Assembly: GCF_000023065.1 (NCBI RefSeq)
Contig: NC_012691.1
Span: 1,408,501-1,472,500, forward strand
Length of the DNA: 64,000 bases
Source of the DNA: Tolumonas auensis DSM 9187
GTDB lineage: Bacteria; Pseudomonadota; Gammaproteobacteria; Enterobacterales; Aeromonadaceae
Reading direction: 5' to 3'
Shown piece after piece: positions 17,745-25,663 of this stretch. The position numbers and the translations under genes are program-made. A model generated the notes under the pieces. The model made no database searches. It was not told the origin of the DNA and was given only the letters and a program-made list of their open reading frames with translations. How positions within the stretch are numbered: position 1 is the stretch's first letter; each line of letters begins with the position of its first letter.

Positions 17745-18221
17745 TCAAACATTCCGGGCAATCATCAATACTTCATCGGCGGAATAGAGGTTTGATATCG
17801 TTGCTTCAACTTCCGCACCCAGCGTGCTTTTATATAATTCCTGAGCATGATTATCTGCCCGGGTTGTAACCATAATATGCTTCAGCGTTGAACTTTTTTT
17901 AGCCAGTTCTTCTTTCACTAATGGCAATGATTTTTCGATCAGATTCCGGCCAATACCCTGACCCTGGAACTGAGGCGACACGGCCAGTTGTTCCAGCTCA
18001 AGAATAGCTTCTGCACGGAAACCACTTTTTTGAGCCCAGACGATATAACCCACAATTTGGTTATTAATTTCAGCAACAAAACTCAGAAAACGCGGATAAG
18101 CCTTTAAGTTACATTCCAGCCATTCATAAGAAAAACTCTGCCGGGGGAATGCGGCCTGATGGACTAAAGATGCTTCATTTAAATCAGATCCGTTCATGAT
18201 ACGTATTTTCAAATCAACCAC
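17745..18221 (-). CDS. GNAT-family N-acetyltransferase
   Basis: A 158-residue acetyltransferase. The acetyl-CoA binding motif A is LEQLAVSPQFQGQGIGRNLIEKS (Q/RxxGxG/A), preceded by the IVGYIVWAQ strand. The C-terminal part holds the usual HIMVTTRADNHAQELYKS segment. Substrate cannot be read from the sequence; amines, amino acids or small toxins are all possible. Single leftward gene between the LysE exporter and the pseudouridine synthase. Confidence 0.8.
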   Translation of the reverse strand: MVDLKIRIMNGSDLNEASLVHQAAFPRQSFSYEWLECNLKAYPRFLSFVAEINNQIVGYIVWAQKSGFRAEAILELEQLAVSPQFQGQGIGRNLIEKSLPLVKEELAKKSSTLKHIMVTTRADNHAQELYKSTLGAEVEATISNLYSADEVLMIARNV

Positions 18222-18263
18222 CTTTCTTTGAATCAGAACATAATTAATAGTAACTGTCTTTTC

Positions 18264-19214
18264 TCACCAAAGTAATCTCTGTTCGCTTTTGAAATGCCGC
18301 TTAACGCCGCTGACTGGATCAACAAACGTTAATTCGCTCGCGAGCAATTGCAGTGGCTTTTGATAATCATCCGCCACATCATCATTTACCGAGGGATAAA
18401 ACGCGTCATTGTAAATCGGTGCGCCAAGTGCTGACATGTGCAGGCGTAACTGGTGCTTTTTGCCGGTGACAGGGTTTAAGGCGTATTTCCATAAATCGGC
18501 GCGCCGCTCGATGACATCAATGATGGTTTGCGAATTCGCAGTACCAGCCGTTTCCTGAGAAAGAAAAAATGGTTCACCACGTTCAATGCGTGTTGCGCGG
18601 ATGTGCGGAAATGCAATCTGCGGTAATGCCGGTGCGATTGCTTCGTAGCGTTTCTCTATTTTTCGATCCCGGAAGAGCGCCTGATATGCCGCCCTCGATT
18701 TTTTCTGCACGGAAAACATCACAAGTCCGGCGGTATGACGATCAATGCGATGCAGCGGCTGAAGCTCAAAATTGTTGAGGCGTGCGACCAATCGTGCGAG
18801 TAATGTTTGTGAAACATAGTCGCCGGCAGGGGTGACGGGCAAAAAATGCGGCTTGTCGGCTATCAGCAAATGCTCATCCATGTAAAGAATGGATTCCTGA
18901 ACCGGAATGGGTTTCTCGTTGGCAATTTCGCGGAAGTAGTAAATACGCAGGCCGGTCTGATGCGGTAAATCGTGCGCAATAGGGGACTGACTGTTATCGA
19001 GAATAAGCCCGCGCTCAAAACGATTTAACCAGCATTCACGCGTAATGGCGGGGAAGCTGTCGCACAGACAATCAAGCACTGTCCGCCATTTACCGTATGG
19101 GAGCACAAAGGTACTGGCGTTGATATGGCGCGGTGTTGGCTGCTTATTCAGCCAATGAGGCTCATATTTACTCTGTTTTTCCTGACTTGAGGTATTGGAA
19201 TATCTGATCTGCAT
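18264..19214 (-). CDS. RluA-family RNA pseudouridine synthase
   Basis: A 316-residue enzyme that converts uridine to pseudouridine in rRNA or tRNA. The catalytic motif is LHRIDRHTAGLVMFS, where the Asp after HRI is the nucleophile. The KRYEAI segment and NPVTGKKHQLRLHMSALGAPIYND are the usual later motifs. The N-terminal 90 residues could be an S4-like RNA-binding domain of reduced form (CWLNRFERGLILDN). It is closest to the RluA/TruC-like group, but the target base cannot be assigned here. Confidence 0.85.
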   Translation of the reverse strand: MQIRYSNTSSQEKQSKYEPHWLNKQPTPRHINASTFVLPYGKWRTVLDCLCDSFPAITRECWLNRFERGLILDNSQSPIAHDLPHQTGLRIYYFREIANEKPIPVQESILYMDEHLLIADKPHFLPVTPAGDYVSQTLLARLVARLNNFELQPLHRIDRHTAGLVMFSVQKKSRAAYQALFRDRKIEKRYEAIAPALPQIAFPHIRATRIERGEPFFLSQETAGTANSQTIIDVIERRADLWKYALNPVTGKKHQLRLHMSALGAPIYNDAFYPSVNDDVADDYQKPLQLLASELTFVDPVSGVKRHFKSEQRLLW

Positions 19215-19361
19215 TTTTTCGAATCAATACTAATGGTGCCTGCTGAAAAGGCACTTTTATCAACGTTCAGTACAATAACCACTGGCTCAATCAGTGGAGG
19301 GTCAAGAGTGTAATTTAGCATGTCACTAATGGTCAGGCACTAGGTCGCGCCCGACTATTTT

Positions 19362-19712
19362 TCACATCAGATTGATGCCAAAGTGTTTAACAATCGCAGC
19401 AAAAAGAACAAATACCACGATGGTTAATAGAACACTTATTACTAATGTCATGGCAAAACCAAACCGCGACATGAAGTAAGGAAACAGGATGAACATCGGT
19501 AGTGTCGGTATGACATACCAGAAGGTGTAATAAGCATGATTGCTTATTTTTGTATCGGACTGACCTTCAACAAATAGCCAGATCAAGGTCAGGATCGTGA
19601 CTAACGGCAGCGAAGCGACTAGCGCGCCAATACGATCACTTTTCTTGGCTAACTCAGAGATCAAGACCACCATACCGGCAGTGATCAGATACTTGGAAAT
19701 TAAATAAAGCAT
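19362..19712 (-). CDS. DUF3147-family small membrane protein
   Basis: A 116-residue protein with four predicted membrane helices (YLITAGMVVLISELA, IGALVASLPLVTILTLIWLF, TFWYVIPTLPMFILF, MTLVISVLLTIVVFVLFAAIV). The pattern SELAKKSDRIGALVASLPLV is what I associate with DUF3147. Function is unknown. It is a single leftward gene, 30 bases upstream of the VOC gene in the reverse sense. Confidence 0.7.
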   Translation of the reverse strand: MLYLISKYLITAGMVVLISELAKKSDRIGALVASLPLVTILTLIWLFVEGQSDTKISNHAYYTFWYVIPTLPMFILFPYFMSRFGFAMTLVISVLLTIVVFVLFAAIVKHFGINLM

Positions 19713-19742
19713 ATCTTCCTTAGGATTCTCATCCCTGACAAT

Positions 19743-20165
19743 CTACCCTAACGATGCAAGTGCAGGATTGAATACAACTTCCCATAAATGGCCATCCGGA
19801 TCCTGAAAATAACCCGCATATCCGCCATAGAACGTAGGCTGAGCGGTTTTGACAATGACAGCACCTGCTTTGGCGGCCTGCGACATTACAGCATCAACTT
19901 CGGCAGGGGAATCTACGTTGTGACCCAGCGTGAATTCAGTCGGCGAGGGGCTTTGTTCCGTAAGCCCGGTATCTGCGGCGATACTCCAACGTGGCCAAAG
20001 CGCTAATTTTAGCCCTGACTGGAGATTGAAAAAAGCCACGGCACCATTTTCGGACTCCGCTCCTATGATGCCCTGTGTCTTGAACCCCAGACCATCACGA
20101 TAGAACGCCACGGAACGTTCCAGGTCTGCGACACCGAGTGTCAGGACGGTAATATGTGGATTCAT
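19743..20165 (-). CDS. VOC-superfamily (glyoxalase/bleomycin-resistance-like) protein
   Basis: A 140-residue protein with two beta-alpha-beta-beta-beta units. Seen are ITVLTLGVADLERSVAFYRDGLGF at the N-terminus, AVAFFNLQSGLKLALWP, and the C-terminal GYAGYFQDPDGHLWEVVFNPAL. His, Glu and similar residues at these positions bind a divalent metal in active relatives. The exact reaction cannot be assigned; lactoylglutathione lyase, dioxygenase-like or drug-binding roles are all known in this superfamily. It lies 50 bases before the EamA gene stop. Confidence 0.8.
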   Translation of the reverse strand: MNPHITVLTLGVADLERSVAFYRDGLGFKTQGIIGAESENGAVAFFNLQSGLKLALWPRWSIAADTGLTEQSPSPTEFTLGHNVDSPAEVDAVMSQAAKAGAVIVKTAQPTFYGGYAGYFQDPDGHLWEVVFNPALASLG

Positions 20166-20215
20166 AGACGTGCTCCAATGTAATACGTTTAACTACCACC
20201 GAGAGAACGCAGAGA

Positions 20216-21160
20216 CTAAGCCTGCGTAACGCGCTTTATTTGGAATGTTCTGAGAACACCAGCCATTAGTGTAATGACTCCGACGATAGTCAGAAATGGC
20301 GGATATTCCTGCCGTAACAAAAACGCATACGTCAGGCCCGCCAGAGTTTCAAATACAATCAACTGACCCACCAGTGCCGTTGGTAAACGTTGGCTGGCCT
20401 GATTCCAGCACAGGGTTCCCAACCATGAACAGAGTAATCCGATGGCGGACATCAAACTGATAAACAGCCACGGTCTGGGGCCGAACGGCATTTCAAAAGC
20501 GGGTTCGGTTATGTGCAACTGGATCCATATCAGGCCATAACCAACGATGGCCAGAGGCAGTGTCGCTATACCTTGCGCCGTTGCCCATGTGACCGGGCTT
20601 TTAGTCTTATTGATGCGCAACCAATTGGCATTTCGCATCGGATACCATGTCCAGCATGCGACCGCCATGAACGCGAGCAGAATACCCAGCAGGTAGGTTT
20701 GTATATCATATTCGGCCGTACTCCCGCGCAGTTCTGCCAGATTTACGCATCCCAACCCTATCAGAATCAATATTAAAGACGGAAACATGTGTTTCCAGGC
20801 AAATTTGCCATCACGATGACTGTAGTGAATATTAGAGAAAACAGACACGACTACCGGCAGTATTCCAATAATCATGGAGGATACCGGTGCGCCAATTTTC
20901 TGGATGGCGCTGGATAAGCAGAAGTAATAAAGCAGGTTACCTATTGCAGCGAGTTTCAGTGCTTCTAACCAGTCATTTTTGCTCAGCGTAAGTAACCGTT
21001 TTCTGTCGTGCCAAGCAAGCGGTAAGCAGATCAGACCGAATGCCAGATATCGCCCGACAGACTGTAATGCTGCCGGATACTCTGGAATTATCATCGGCCC
21101 TACAAAGATTAAACCCCATATTGCACCTGCAACTAAGGCAAACAGCACGCCGATAACCAT
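20216..21160 (-). CDS. EamA-family (DMT superfamily) permease
   Basis: A 314-residue inner-membrane transporter with ten predicted helices in two EamA repeats. The first repeat starts VIGVLFALVAGAIWGLIFVGP, the second LLAFMAVACWTWYPMRNANW. DMT transporters of this kind move amino acids, nucleosides or other metabolites, usually outward. Near the end GQLIVFETLAGLTYAFLL is the conserved helix. No operon partner except the VOC gene downstream. This is the last gene before the A+T-rich cassette region. Confidence 0.8.
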   Translation of the reverse strand: MVIGVLFALVAGAIWGLIFVGPMIIPEYPAALQSVGRYLAFGLICLPLAWHDRKRLLTLSKNDWLEALKLAAIGNLLYYFCLSSAIQKIGAPVSSMIIGILPVVVSVFSNIHYSHRDGKFAWKHMFPSLILILIGLGCVNLAELRGSTAEYDIQTYLLGILLAFMAVACWTWYPMRNANWLRINKTKSPVTWATAQGIATLPLAIVGYGLIWIQLHITEPAFEMPFGPRPWLFISLMSAIGLLCSWLGTLCWNQASQRLPTALVGQLIVFETLAGLTYAFLLRQEYPPFLTIVGVITLMAGVLRTFQIKRVTQA

Positions 21161-21249
21161 CTGACAACCTTATCTTTTTTAATATATGGGAATGAATGTA
21201 GACAAAATAAGTAATAACACTTGTTATGCCAAACGCAGACATTGAATGA

Positions 21250-21747
21250 TTAACGGATGAGTTTTCGTGCGTCTTTAAGTAATAACACCAGTTGTCTTTC
21301 TCTCACTGGCGATGAAATAAAGCCAAACCGTTCGTAAAATTTCGATGCAGTTTCATCAATAGGATGAGTAAGCAGCGCTCTGATGCCGACCTGCTCAGAA
21401 ATCATCATTGTGCGGCGGATGGCATCTTGCAACATACCGACGCCAATCCCTGACCCTTGGTGCATTTTCGATACAGCCAAACGAGCCAGAATAACGACAG
21501 GAATAGGATATTGCCCCATGCCCCGGCGAATGCGTTCAGGTGCGTCATACGTTTCGACTTGCCCCACAGTGAGACTGAAATAACCCACAACAATGTTGTC
21601 TTCACAAACGACAAAAGTTTTAGCCGAACCACTTGATTGTGCTTGTCTGGCATGGCGCAAAAGCCATTCGTTCAATGTTTGGTTGCCGCAATCAAATTGC
21701 TCAAGAAGATGTTTCTCATGTAACACCTCTGGTTTTGAAACAGGCAT
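21250..21747 (-). CDS. GNAT-family toxin of a TacT-like toxin-antitoxin pair
   Basis: A 165-residue acetyltransferase. The CoA motif is VVILARLAVSKMHQGSGIGVGMLQDAI, and the C-terminus has HPIDETASKFYERFGF. In the TacT/AtaT group such enzymes acetylate aminoacyl-tRNA and stop translation. The start is ATG 21747, which overlaps the antitoxin stop as TAATG with GGGAG five bases upstream; a TTG at 21759 is less likely. Always read with the DUF1778 gene directly upstream, which should neutralise it. Confidence 0.85.
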   Translation of the reverse strand: MPVSKPEVLHEKHLLEQFDCGNQTLNEWLLRHARQAQSSGSAKTFVVCEDNIVVGYFSLTVGQVETYDAPERIRRGMGQYPIPVVILARLAVSKMHQGSGIGVGMLQDAIRRTMMISEQVGIRALLTHPIDETASKFYERFGFISSPVRERQLVLLLKDARKLIR

Positions 21748-22043
21748 TATTTCTCCCAAGGTGCAGTGCGGGAGAAAAGGTCTTGCAAGCCCTGATTTTC
21801 TTGAGCGGGTTGATCAAGCATATCAAGCAGGGTTTGATATTGTTCACCGGAAACAACGAATAAACGCTGATCAAGGAGGGTTTGTTCAGCCGCATGGCAT
21901 GCACTATCAAGAATGAAATCAGTTAATGATTTGTGCGAAATGTCAGCAGCGCGACGTAGTACTGCCTCTTGCTCAGGTGTAGCCCGAAGCCCGAGACGAG
22001 CAGACCGTGAAGTTCGTGAAACCGAAGATGCAGAACTGGCCAT
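21747..22043 (-). CDS. DUF1778-family ribbon-helix-helix antitoxin
   Basis: A 98-residue antitoxin partner of the GNAT toxin. The N-terminal ribbon-helix-helix DNA-binding part contains SARLGLRATPEQEAVLRRAADISHKSLTDFIL, and the C-terminal tail (MLDQPAQENQGLQDLFSRTAPWEK) should wrap the toxin. Complexes of this type repress their own promoter. ATG 22043 is preferred to an in-frame TTG at 22058. It is the first gene of the pair, translationally coupled to the toxin by a 1-base overlap. Confidence 0.85.
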   Translation of the reverse strand: MASSASSVSRTSRSARLGLRATPEQEAVLRRAADISHKSLTDFILDSACHAAEQTLLDQRLFVVSGEQYQTLLDMLDQPAQENQGLQDLFSRTAPWEK

Positions 22044-22153
22044 GATTATCTCAAACAAGATATGAATGATTTAATGTTAGTACAATGAGCAAACAAGATC
22101 TAGTTGGAAAGGGACATAACTCAGGGCAAAATAATGAAAGACAGCCGCTGTTT

Positions 22154-22558
22154 TCAGAATTTAGCACTCACAACAACACCTGAATAATTCAGGCAGTCAG
22201 AAATGCGCTGTTGCTGTACACCACTAAGATCTGCGATGTTCGCATACCGGAATTCAGTATGCTCATGACTGAGAATGATTTCAGAAGAGGAGGGTAGTGC
22301 ACAGCGAAAGATAAACGCCTGAGAATTGTAGGCGAAATGGAAATACACACCACTGAGATAGTTAATCAAAACCTCTGCGCCCAATTCTTCACGACATTCA
22401 CGGATCAGCGCTTCGTGGATTGTTTCACCCGGTTCTAAAGCTCCACCGGGAAGCCCCCAGGATTTCGCACCATAATCTGCTTTTAAGAGCAGAACCTGAC
22501 CTTCAGGATTGAGGATAACAGCATGACTGCTGAGTCTGAATTTATCATCAAAAGCCAT
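22154..22558 (-). CDS. NUDIX hydrolase
   Basis: A 134-residue NUDIX enzyme that hydrolyses a nucleoside-diphosphate-linked substrate. The NUDIX box is GGALEPGETIHEALIRECREELGAEV, with all metal-binding Glu residues. I start at ATG 22558 (MAFDDKFRLSSHAV), which has AGAGGTG at ideal spacing. The same frame is open back to 22645, but that extension (MSDVDFAHWTTV...) reads through an attC remnant and is probably not translated as part of the enzyme. It lies inside or at the edge of the cassette array. Confidence 0.8.
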   Translation of the reverse strand: MAFDDKFRLSSHAVILNPEGQVLLLKADYGAKSWGLPGGALEPGETIHEALIRECREELGAEVLINYLSGVYFHFAYNSQAFIFRCALPSSSEIILSHEHTEFRYANIADLSGVQQQRISDCLNYSGVVVSAKF

Positions 22559-22610
22559 GATTGCACCTCTACCTGCAAAAAACCATGTTGCCAACCCAAT
22601 ATTGAGTATG

Positions 22611-22663
22611 ACTGTTGTCCAGTGAGCGAAGTCCACGTCCGACATGAAAATTTTTTCAGCTTA
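22611..22663 (-). repeat. degenerate attC site (left half) of the sulfurtransferase cassette
   Basis: Read on the minus strand just after the sulfurtransferase stop, GCTGAAAAAATTTTC...TTCGCTCACTGGACAACAGTC aligns with the left half of the intact attC at 25587-25663 (GCTTAACAAAAAATTC...TTGCTCACTGGACGACACTG). The second half of the hairpin and a proper R' box are missing, so this site is probably dead. Confidence 0.55.
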
Positions 22664-23500
22664 CAGCTCGACAGGCAATGTTGGAATAGAACCCCATTCA
22701 GACCATGAGCCATCATATAAACTAACATTTGAGCGACCGGCTATGATTGCAGCAACTAAAATAATACAACCTGTCACGCCTGAGCCGCATGAAAATGATA
22801 ATGGCCGGAATTTATCGTGACTGATGACATCGAAAATATCGCTTAATGTTTCAGGCGATTTGTAACAAATATCATCAATCACTTGCCCAAAAGGTAAGTT
22901 GATTGCATTGGGAATATGACCGCTCCGGATACCTGGACGGGGTTCTGGTACTAAGCCGGAAAAACGCTCTGCCGCACGCGCATCAACAATAATAAATTGC
23001 TTCGTTAGAATGTTTTGCTTTACTAATTCAAGTGAGCAGACATTTTGCGAATTGAACGAAAAATTCACTGCTGATGGGATCTCTGGCATTGCGCGATATT
23101 CTGTTGTTGTGGGTTTATTTTCTTTCAACCATTTCGGCAAGCCACCATCAAGAATGAAAACATTTTCAACCCCGAATGATTTAAAAATCCACCAGATACG
23201 GGGAGCGGCATAAATGCCTTGATCATCATAAATCACAATTGTGTGATCACGGCAAATACCAAGGCGTTGACTCAGAGCGTTAAATTGTTGTTCAGAAGGG
23301 AAGGCGTGAACAACATCTGAGGTTAAATCAGATAAATCATCTTCAATATCAACTTTAAATGCGTTTGGAATATGAACTGGATCAGAATAGATCAATGGTT
23401 CTTTGCCAATGATTTTGCTTATCGTGGCTTGAATGATCACCAGATTGTGATCGTTTAAATGATCATGTAGCCACTCAGTGGAAACTAATGGAGATTTCAT
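22661..23500 (-). CDS. thiosulfate/3-mercaptopyruvate sulfurtransferase (two rhodanese domains)
   Basis: A 279-residue tandem rhodanese. The first domain (VSTEWLHDHLND...) is inactive; the second has the catalytic loop SFSCGSGVTGC with the persulfide-forming Cys, the CGSG(V/T)T pattern of 3-mercaptopyruvate sulfurtransferases (SseA type). It moves sulfane sulfur from mercaptopyruvate or thiosulfate to thiols or cyanide. It is carried as a cassette: an attC with R' GTTAGCT lies just upstream (23517-23577) and a degenerate attC follows the stop. ATG 23500 has AGGGAT upstream. Confidence 0.88.
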   Translation of the reverse strand: MKSPLVSTEWLHDHLNDHNLVIIQATISKIIGKEPLIYSDPVHIPNAFKVDIEDDLSDLTSDVVHAFPSEQQFNALSQRLGICRDHTIVIYDDQGIYAAPRIWWIFKSFGVENVFILDGGLPKWLKENKPTTTEYRAMPEIPSAVNFSFNSQNVCSLELVKQNILTKQFIIVDARAAERFSGLVPEPRPGIRSGHIPNAINLPFGQVIDDICYKSPETLSDIFDVISHDKFRPLSFSCGSGVTGCIILVAAIIAGRSNVSLYDGSWSEWGSIPTLPVEL

Positions 23501-23516
23501 AATATTTATCCCTGTA

Positions 23517-23577
23517 AGCTAACTTCTTTTTATGTGGTGGCACGTAGTGCTGTCCAGTTCATTGTGTCTTGTATTAC
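23517..23577 (-). repeat. attC-like site of the Dabb cassette (partly degenerate)
   Basis: The central hairpin GGTGGCACGTAGTGCTGTCC (23536-23555) matches the two intact attC sites with compensating G-U pairs and the same bulged base. The R' side is GTTAGCT with L' CATAAAA. The R''/L'' side (GTAATAC...) no longer pairs. Recombination activity is probably reduced. Confidence 0.65.
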
Positions 23578-23609
23578 ATCAACGATAAATTTATAAAACT
23601 AATTGTTAC

Positions 23610-23906
23610 CTACACCTGATAATCAAATACCACTATATCATCAAGAATAGGTCTAAAAACTTGCTTCAAAGCCTCATGCTCTGGATGTGGTAAATAATTT
23701 TCGCGTCCTGAGTTATCAGTGAATGTCATAAACACTGCATGCGTATAACCCTTATTTTTTCTCTCTGGACTGTCGTTCAAACCCCATTCCACAGAGAGAA
23801 CGCCATCAACTTTGCTCGGAATTAATTCGAATAATGTTTTCAATTCATCGATCTGCTCAGAAGACGCAGAATCCTTGAATTTTATCAGGAGGAGATGTCT
23901 TATCAT
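23610..23906 (-). CDS. Dabb-domain (stress-responsive A/B barrel) protein
   Basis: A 98-residue protein with the dimeric alpha/beta-barrel pattern: MIRHLLLIKFKDSASSEQIDEL at the start, VLSVEWGLNDSPERKNKGYTHAVFMTFTD in the middle and HPEHEALKQVFRPILDDIVVFDY at the end. Such proteins are small enzymes or stress proteins of ill-defined role. It starts directly after GTTAAAC (23907-23913 on the minus strand), which looks like an R' box, so it may begin a separate cassette. AGTTAAAC-ATG leaves almost no leader and no Shine-Dalgarno. Confidence 0.75.
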   Translation of the reverse strand: MIRHLLLIKFKDSASSEQIDELKTLFELIPSKVDGVLSVEWGLNDSPERKNKGYTHAVFMTFTDNSGRENYLPHPEHEALKQVFRPILDDIVVFDYQV

Positions 23907-23934
23907 GTTTAACTCCGTTATAGCTAACCATTAC

Positions 23935-24732
23935 TTAAATTGCATGAACTTGCATGTCCATCTTGATTGACTTTGCTAGCCCACCCAAATCACCATATAT
24001 AGTCTTTGCGTTTATATTCATTTTTCTTAAAAGCGCGTAGATGTTCTCATATATAGTATTGGGAATAATGAACTTTATTATTTGAACATTCTTATACATG
24101 TCACTAGCAAGAAGGTCTTCAATTCGTTTTTCTTTGTCACCGGAAATTAAGAAAGTACCAGATTGCCTATCAATTCTGGCATTTAATTCCAGTGGTTCGG
24201 TAATCCAAACGACCTCATATGAAAAGCGGTCTACAACATCGTCAAACAACTCATCTTGTTTACCAATGATTTCATGTCTAGTTTTCTTGAAGCTTGAATC
24301 ACGCCTGGAAATATATGCCAATGACTCATCCATTACTGAGTTGTAGTCTATGGCATAAATAGCAAGATCATTTTTTAAAGGGGGATTATATGCTTCTAGA
24401 GCAAAGTATAAAGCTACATAAGGGCTTTCGGTAAAGTCTATAAGCCGTGTTGGTGCCCCATAATGCTGCATTACTGACAACCAAGCTAATTTACTTTTGG
24501 GCCCATGTTCATCACCGTTATAAATGTGATATTTCGATTTGAACAAATTCAGGTAATGCTCCTCAAATTTTCTTGCTAGTTCGCTTGACCACTTATCACC
24601 GATGGTGCGCTCCAAAGTTGACTCGAGCTTCCAGCTTGAATCAGCATGACCTCTGTAAATGAAATTATTAGGCAACTCATTCATTGAACGAATTAAGTCG
24701 TCAGAATCTTTAATTCTTTTTTCAGTGATCAT
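23935..24732 (-). CDS. FRG-domain protein (second gene of a two-gene cassette)
   Basis: A 265-residue protein. The FRG signature FIYRGHADSSWKLESTLER is at residues about 24-42, followed by SVMQHYGAPTRLIDFTESPYVALYFALE, the other conserved block of the family. The biochemical role of FRG domains is not established to my knowledge; they are often found in mobile and defence-linked loci. The C-terminal 90 residues are alpha/beta with ERIEDLLASDMYKNVQIIKFI. Start ATG 24732 overlaps the upstream stop as ATGA, so the two genes are co-translated. Confidence 0.75.
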   Translation of the reverse strand: MITEKRIKDSDDLIRSMNELPNNFIYRGHADSSWKLESTLERTIGDKWSSELARKFEEHYLNLFKSKYHIYNGDEHGPKSKLAWLSVMQHYGAPTRLIDFTESPYVALYFALEAYNPPLKNDLAIYAIDYNSVMDESLAYISRRDSSFKKTRHEIIGKQDELFDDVVDRFSYEVVWITEPLELNARIDRQSGTFLISGDKEKRIEDLLASDMYKNVQIIKFIIPNTIYENIYALLRKMNINAKTIYGDLGGLAKSIKMDMQVHAI

Positions 24733-25556
24733 CCTCTAACCCTCATATATTCGACTTGCATCTGTTCCAATACTTGAGAGTTTGACGCATCTTCGTCAAC
24801 GGTCACTACTACTGCGTCACCTTTCATCTTAATGTTTTTGGCCTTTACGCCTTTAGAAGGAACAACTCTAGCAGAAGCTGTATTTCCGGTGGCAGCAGTC
24901 GATTTAGCTACAGATTCAGCAACATTTTCGTTCAAGGCTTCACCAACTACCTCTAAAATTCCTGAGGAAGCTCCCATACTTTGTGCATAAACGGATAAAG
25001 GTTTTTGGAAAAGCTCATCTGCATCAATAGGATTTGGCCCTGTAAATGTTGCCCTGAATTTCCGTATTGAATATGCGCCTCGAAGTTTATCCAAAAAGTC
25101 TTCTGGATCAGGTATTACGTCCACTCTGACATCTATTTCTGCCTCAATCGCAGTTTTAGTTGTTAAGAACAAATCCTTAATGCGCCTGGCAATACTTGAG
25201 GCATTTGGAGCTAGTTTTGATTTCTTTGCAATTCCAAGCAATCCAATTTTTGCGTCAAAGATAACAACCGTATAAGGCGCTGAATCATCTAGCTCGTCTA
25301 CAAAATCACCAGTTTCTTTATCAAATTTCTCAAACGTAGTCTTTGTTGTTCTTCCCACAGCAAAAGAACCAGAATAATCCCCAAACATCTTTACGTTGCC
25401 TAAGTGCCATTGACTTCCGCTAGACCGCGTATAATTAGGTTTGTCGTTAATTGAATTAAGAAAAAGCTCCATCGAAGATTTATTATCAACAAACAATGGT
25501 AGTTGAGCAGGTTTAATAAATTTTGCTCTATATAGATGGTATTCACGAGCTCCCAA
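24729..25556 (-). CDS. unknown protein paired with FRG-domain protein, TTG start
   Basis: A 275-residue protein I cannot assign. No signal peptide or membrane helix. The N-terminus REYHLYRAKFIKPAQLPLFVDN and the middle TYVV-like strands suggest an alpha/beta core. A low-complexity linker rich in Ser, Ala, Thr and Val (about residues 205-240) precedes a short C-terminal strand domain KAKNIKMKGDAVVVTVDED. Start is TTG at 25556 with AAGGAG eight bases upstream and an in-frame TGA just before it. First gene of the cassette that begins at the R' box 25587-25593; overlaps the FRG gene by 4 bases. Confidence 0.65.
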   Translation of the reverse strand: MGAREYHLYRAKFIKPAQLPLFVDNKSSMELFLNSINDKPNYTRSSGSQWHLGNVKMFGDYSGSFAVGRTTKTTFEKFDKETGDFVDELDDSAPYTVVIFDAKIGLLGIAKKSKLAPNASSIARRIKDLFLTTKTAIEAEIDVRVDVIPDPEDFLDKLRGAYSIRKFRATFTGPNPIDADELFQKPLSVYAQSMGASSGILEVVGEALNENVAESVAKSTAATGNTASARVVPSKGVKAKNIKMKGDAVVVTVDEDASNSQVLEQMQVEYMRVRG

Positions 25557-25586
25557 TGCTCAATCTCCTTGTGATGTATAGATGCA

Positions 25587-25663
25587 ATTTAACTTTTAAT
25601 TAAACGGCGGCACGCAGTGTCGTCCAGTGAGCAACGCGAACGAGTTTGAATTTTTTGTTAAGC
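25587..25663 (-). repeat. attC recombination site of the NYN-LOTUS cassette
   Basis: A 77-base textbook attC. On the minus strand, R'' GCTTAAC, unpaired AAAA, L'' AATTCAAA, a central hairpin, L' TTTAATT, unpaired AAAA, R' GTTAAAT. L'' pairs with L' leaving a single bulged C, the extrahelical base that sets recombination polarity. The core hairpin is GGCGGCACGCAGTGTCGTCC (25606-25625), also with one bulge. Confidence 0.9.

Noticed and set aside
22061-22153. An attC site after the NUDIX gene
   Set aside because: No R''/R' boxes or the shared hairpin core are visible; the array may end here but no site supports it.
23907-23924. GTTTAAC ... GTTATAGC as a very short attC between the FRG and Dabb genes
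   Set aside because: Only 18 bases and no hairpin core. At most an R' box remains, so it is not listed as an attC.
24729-25556. Assigning the FRG partner to a named DUF family
   Set aside because: The N-terminus vaguely recalls some phage-linked unknown families, but I could not match it with any confidence.
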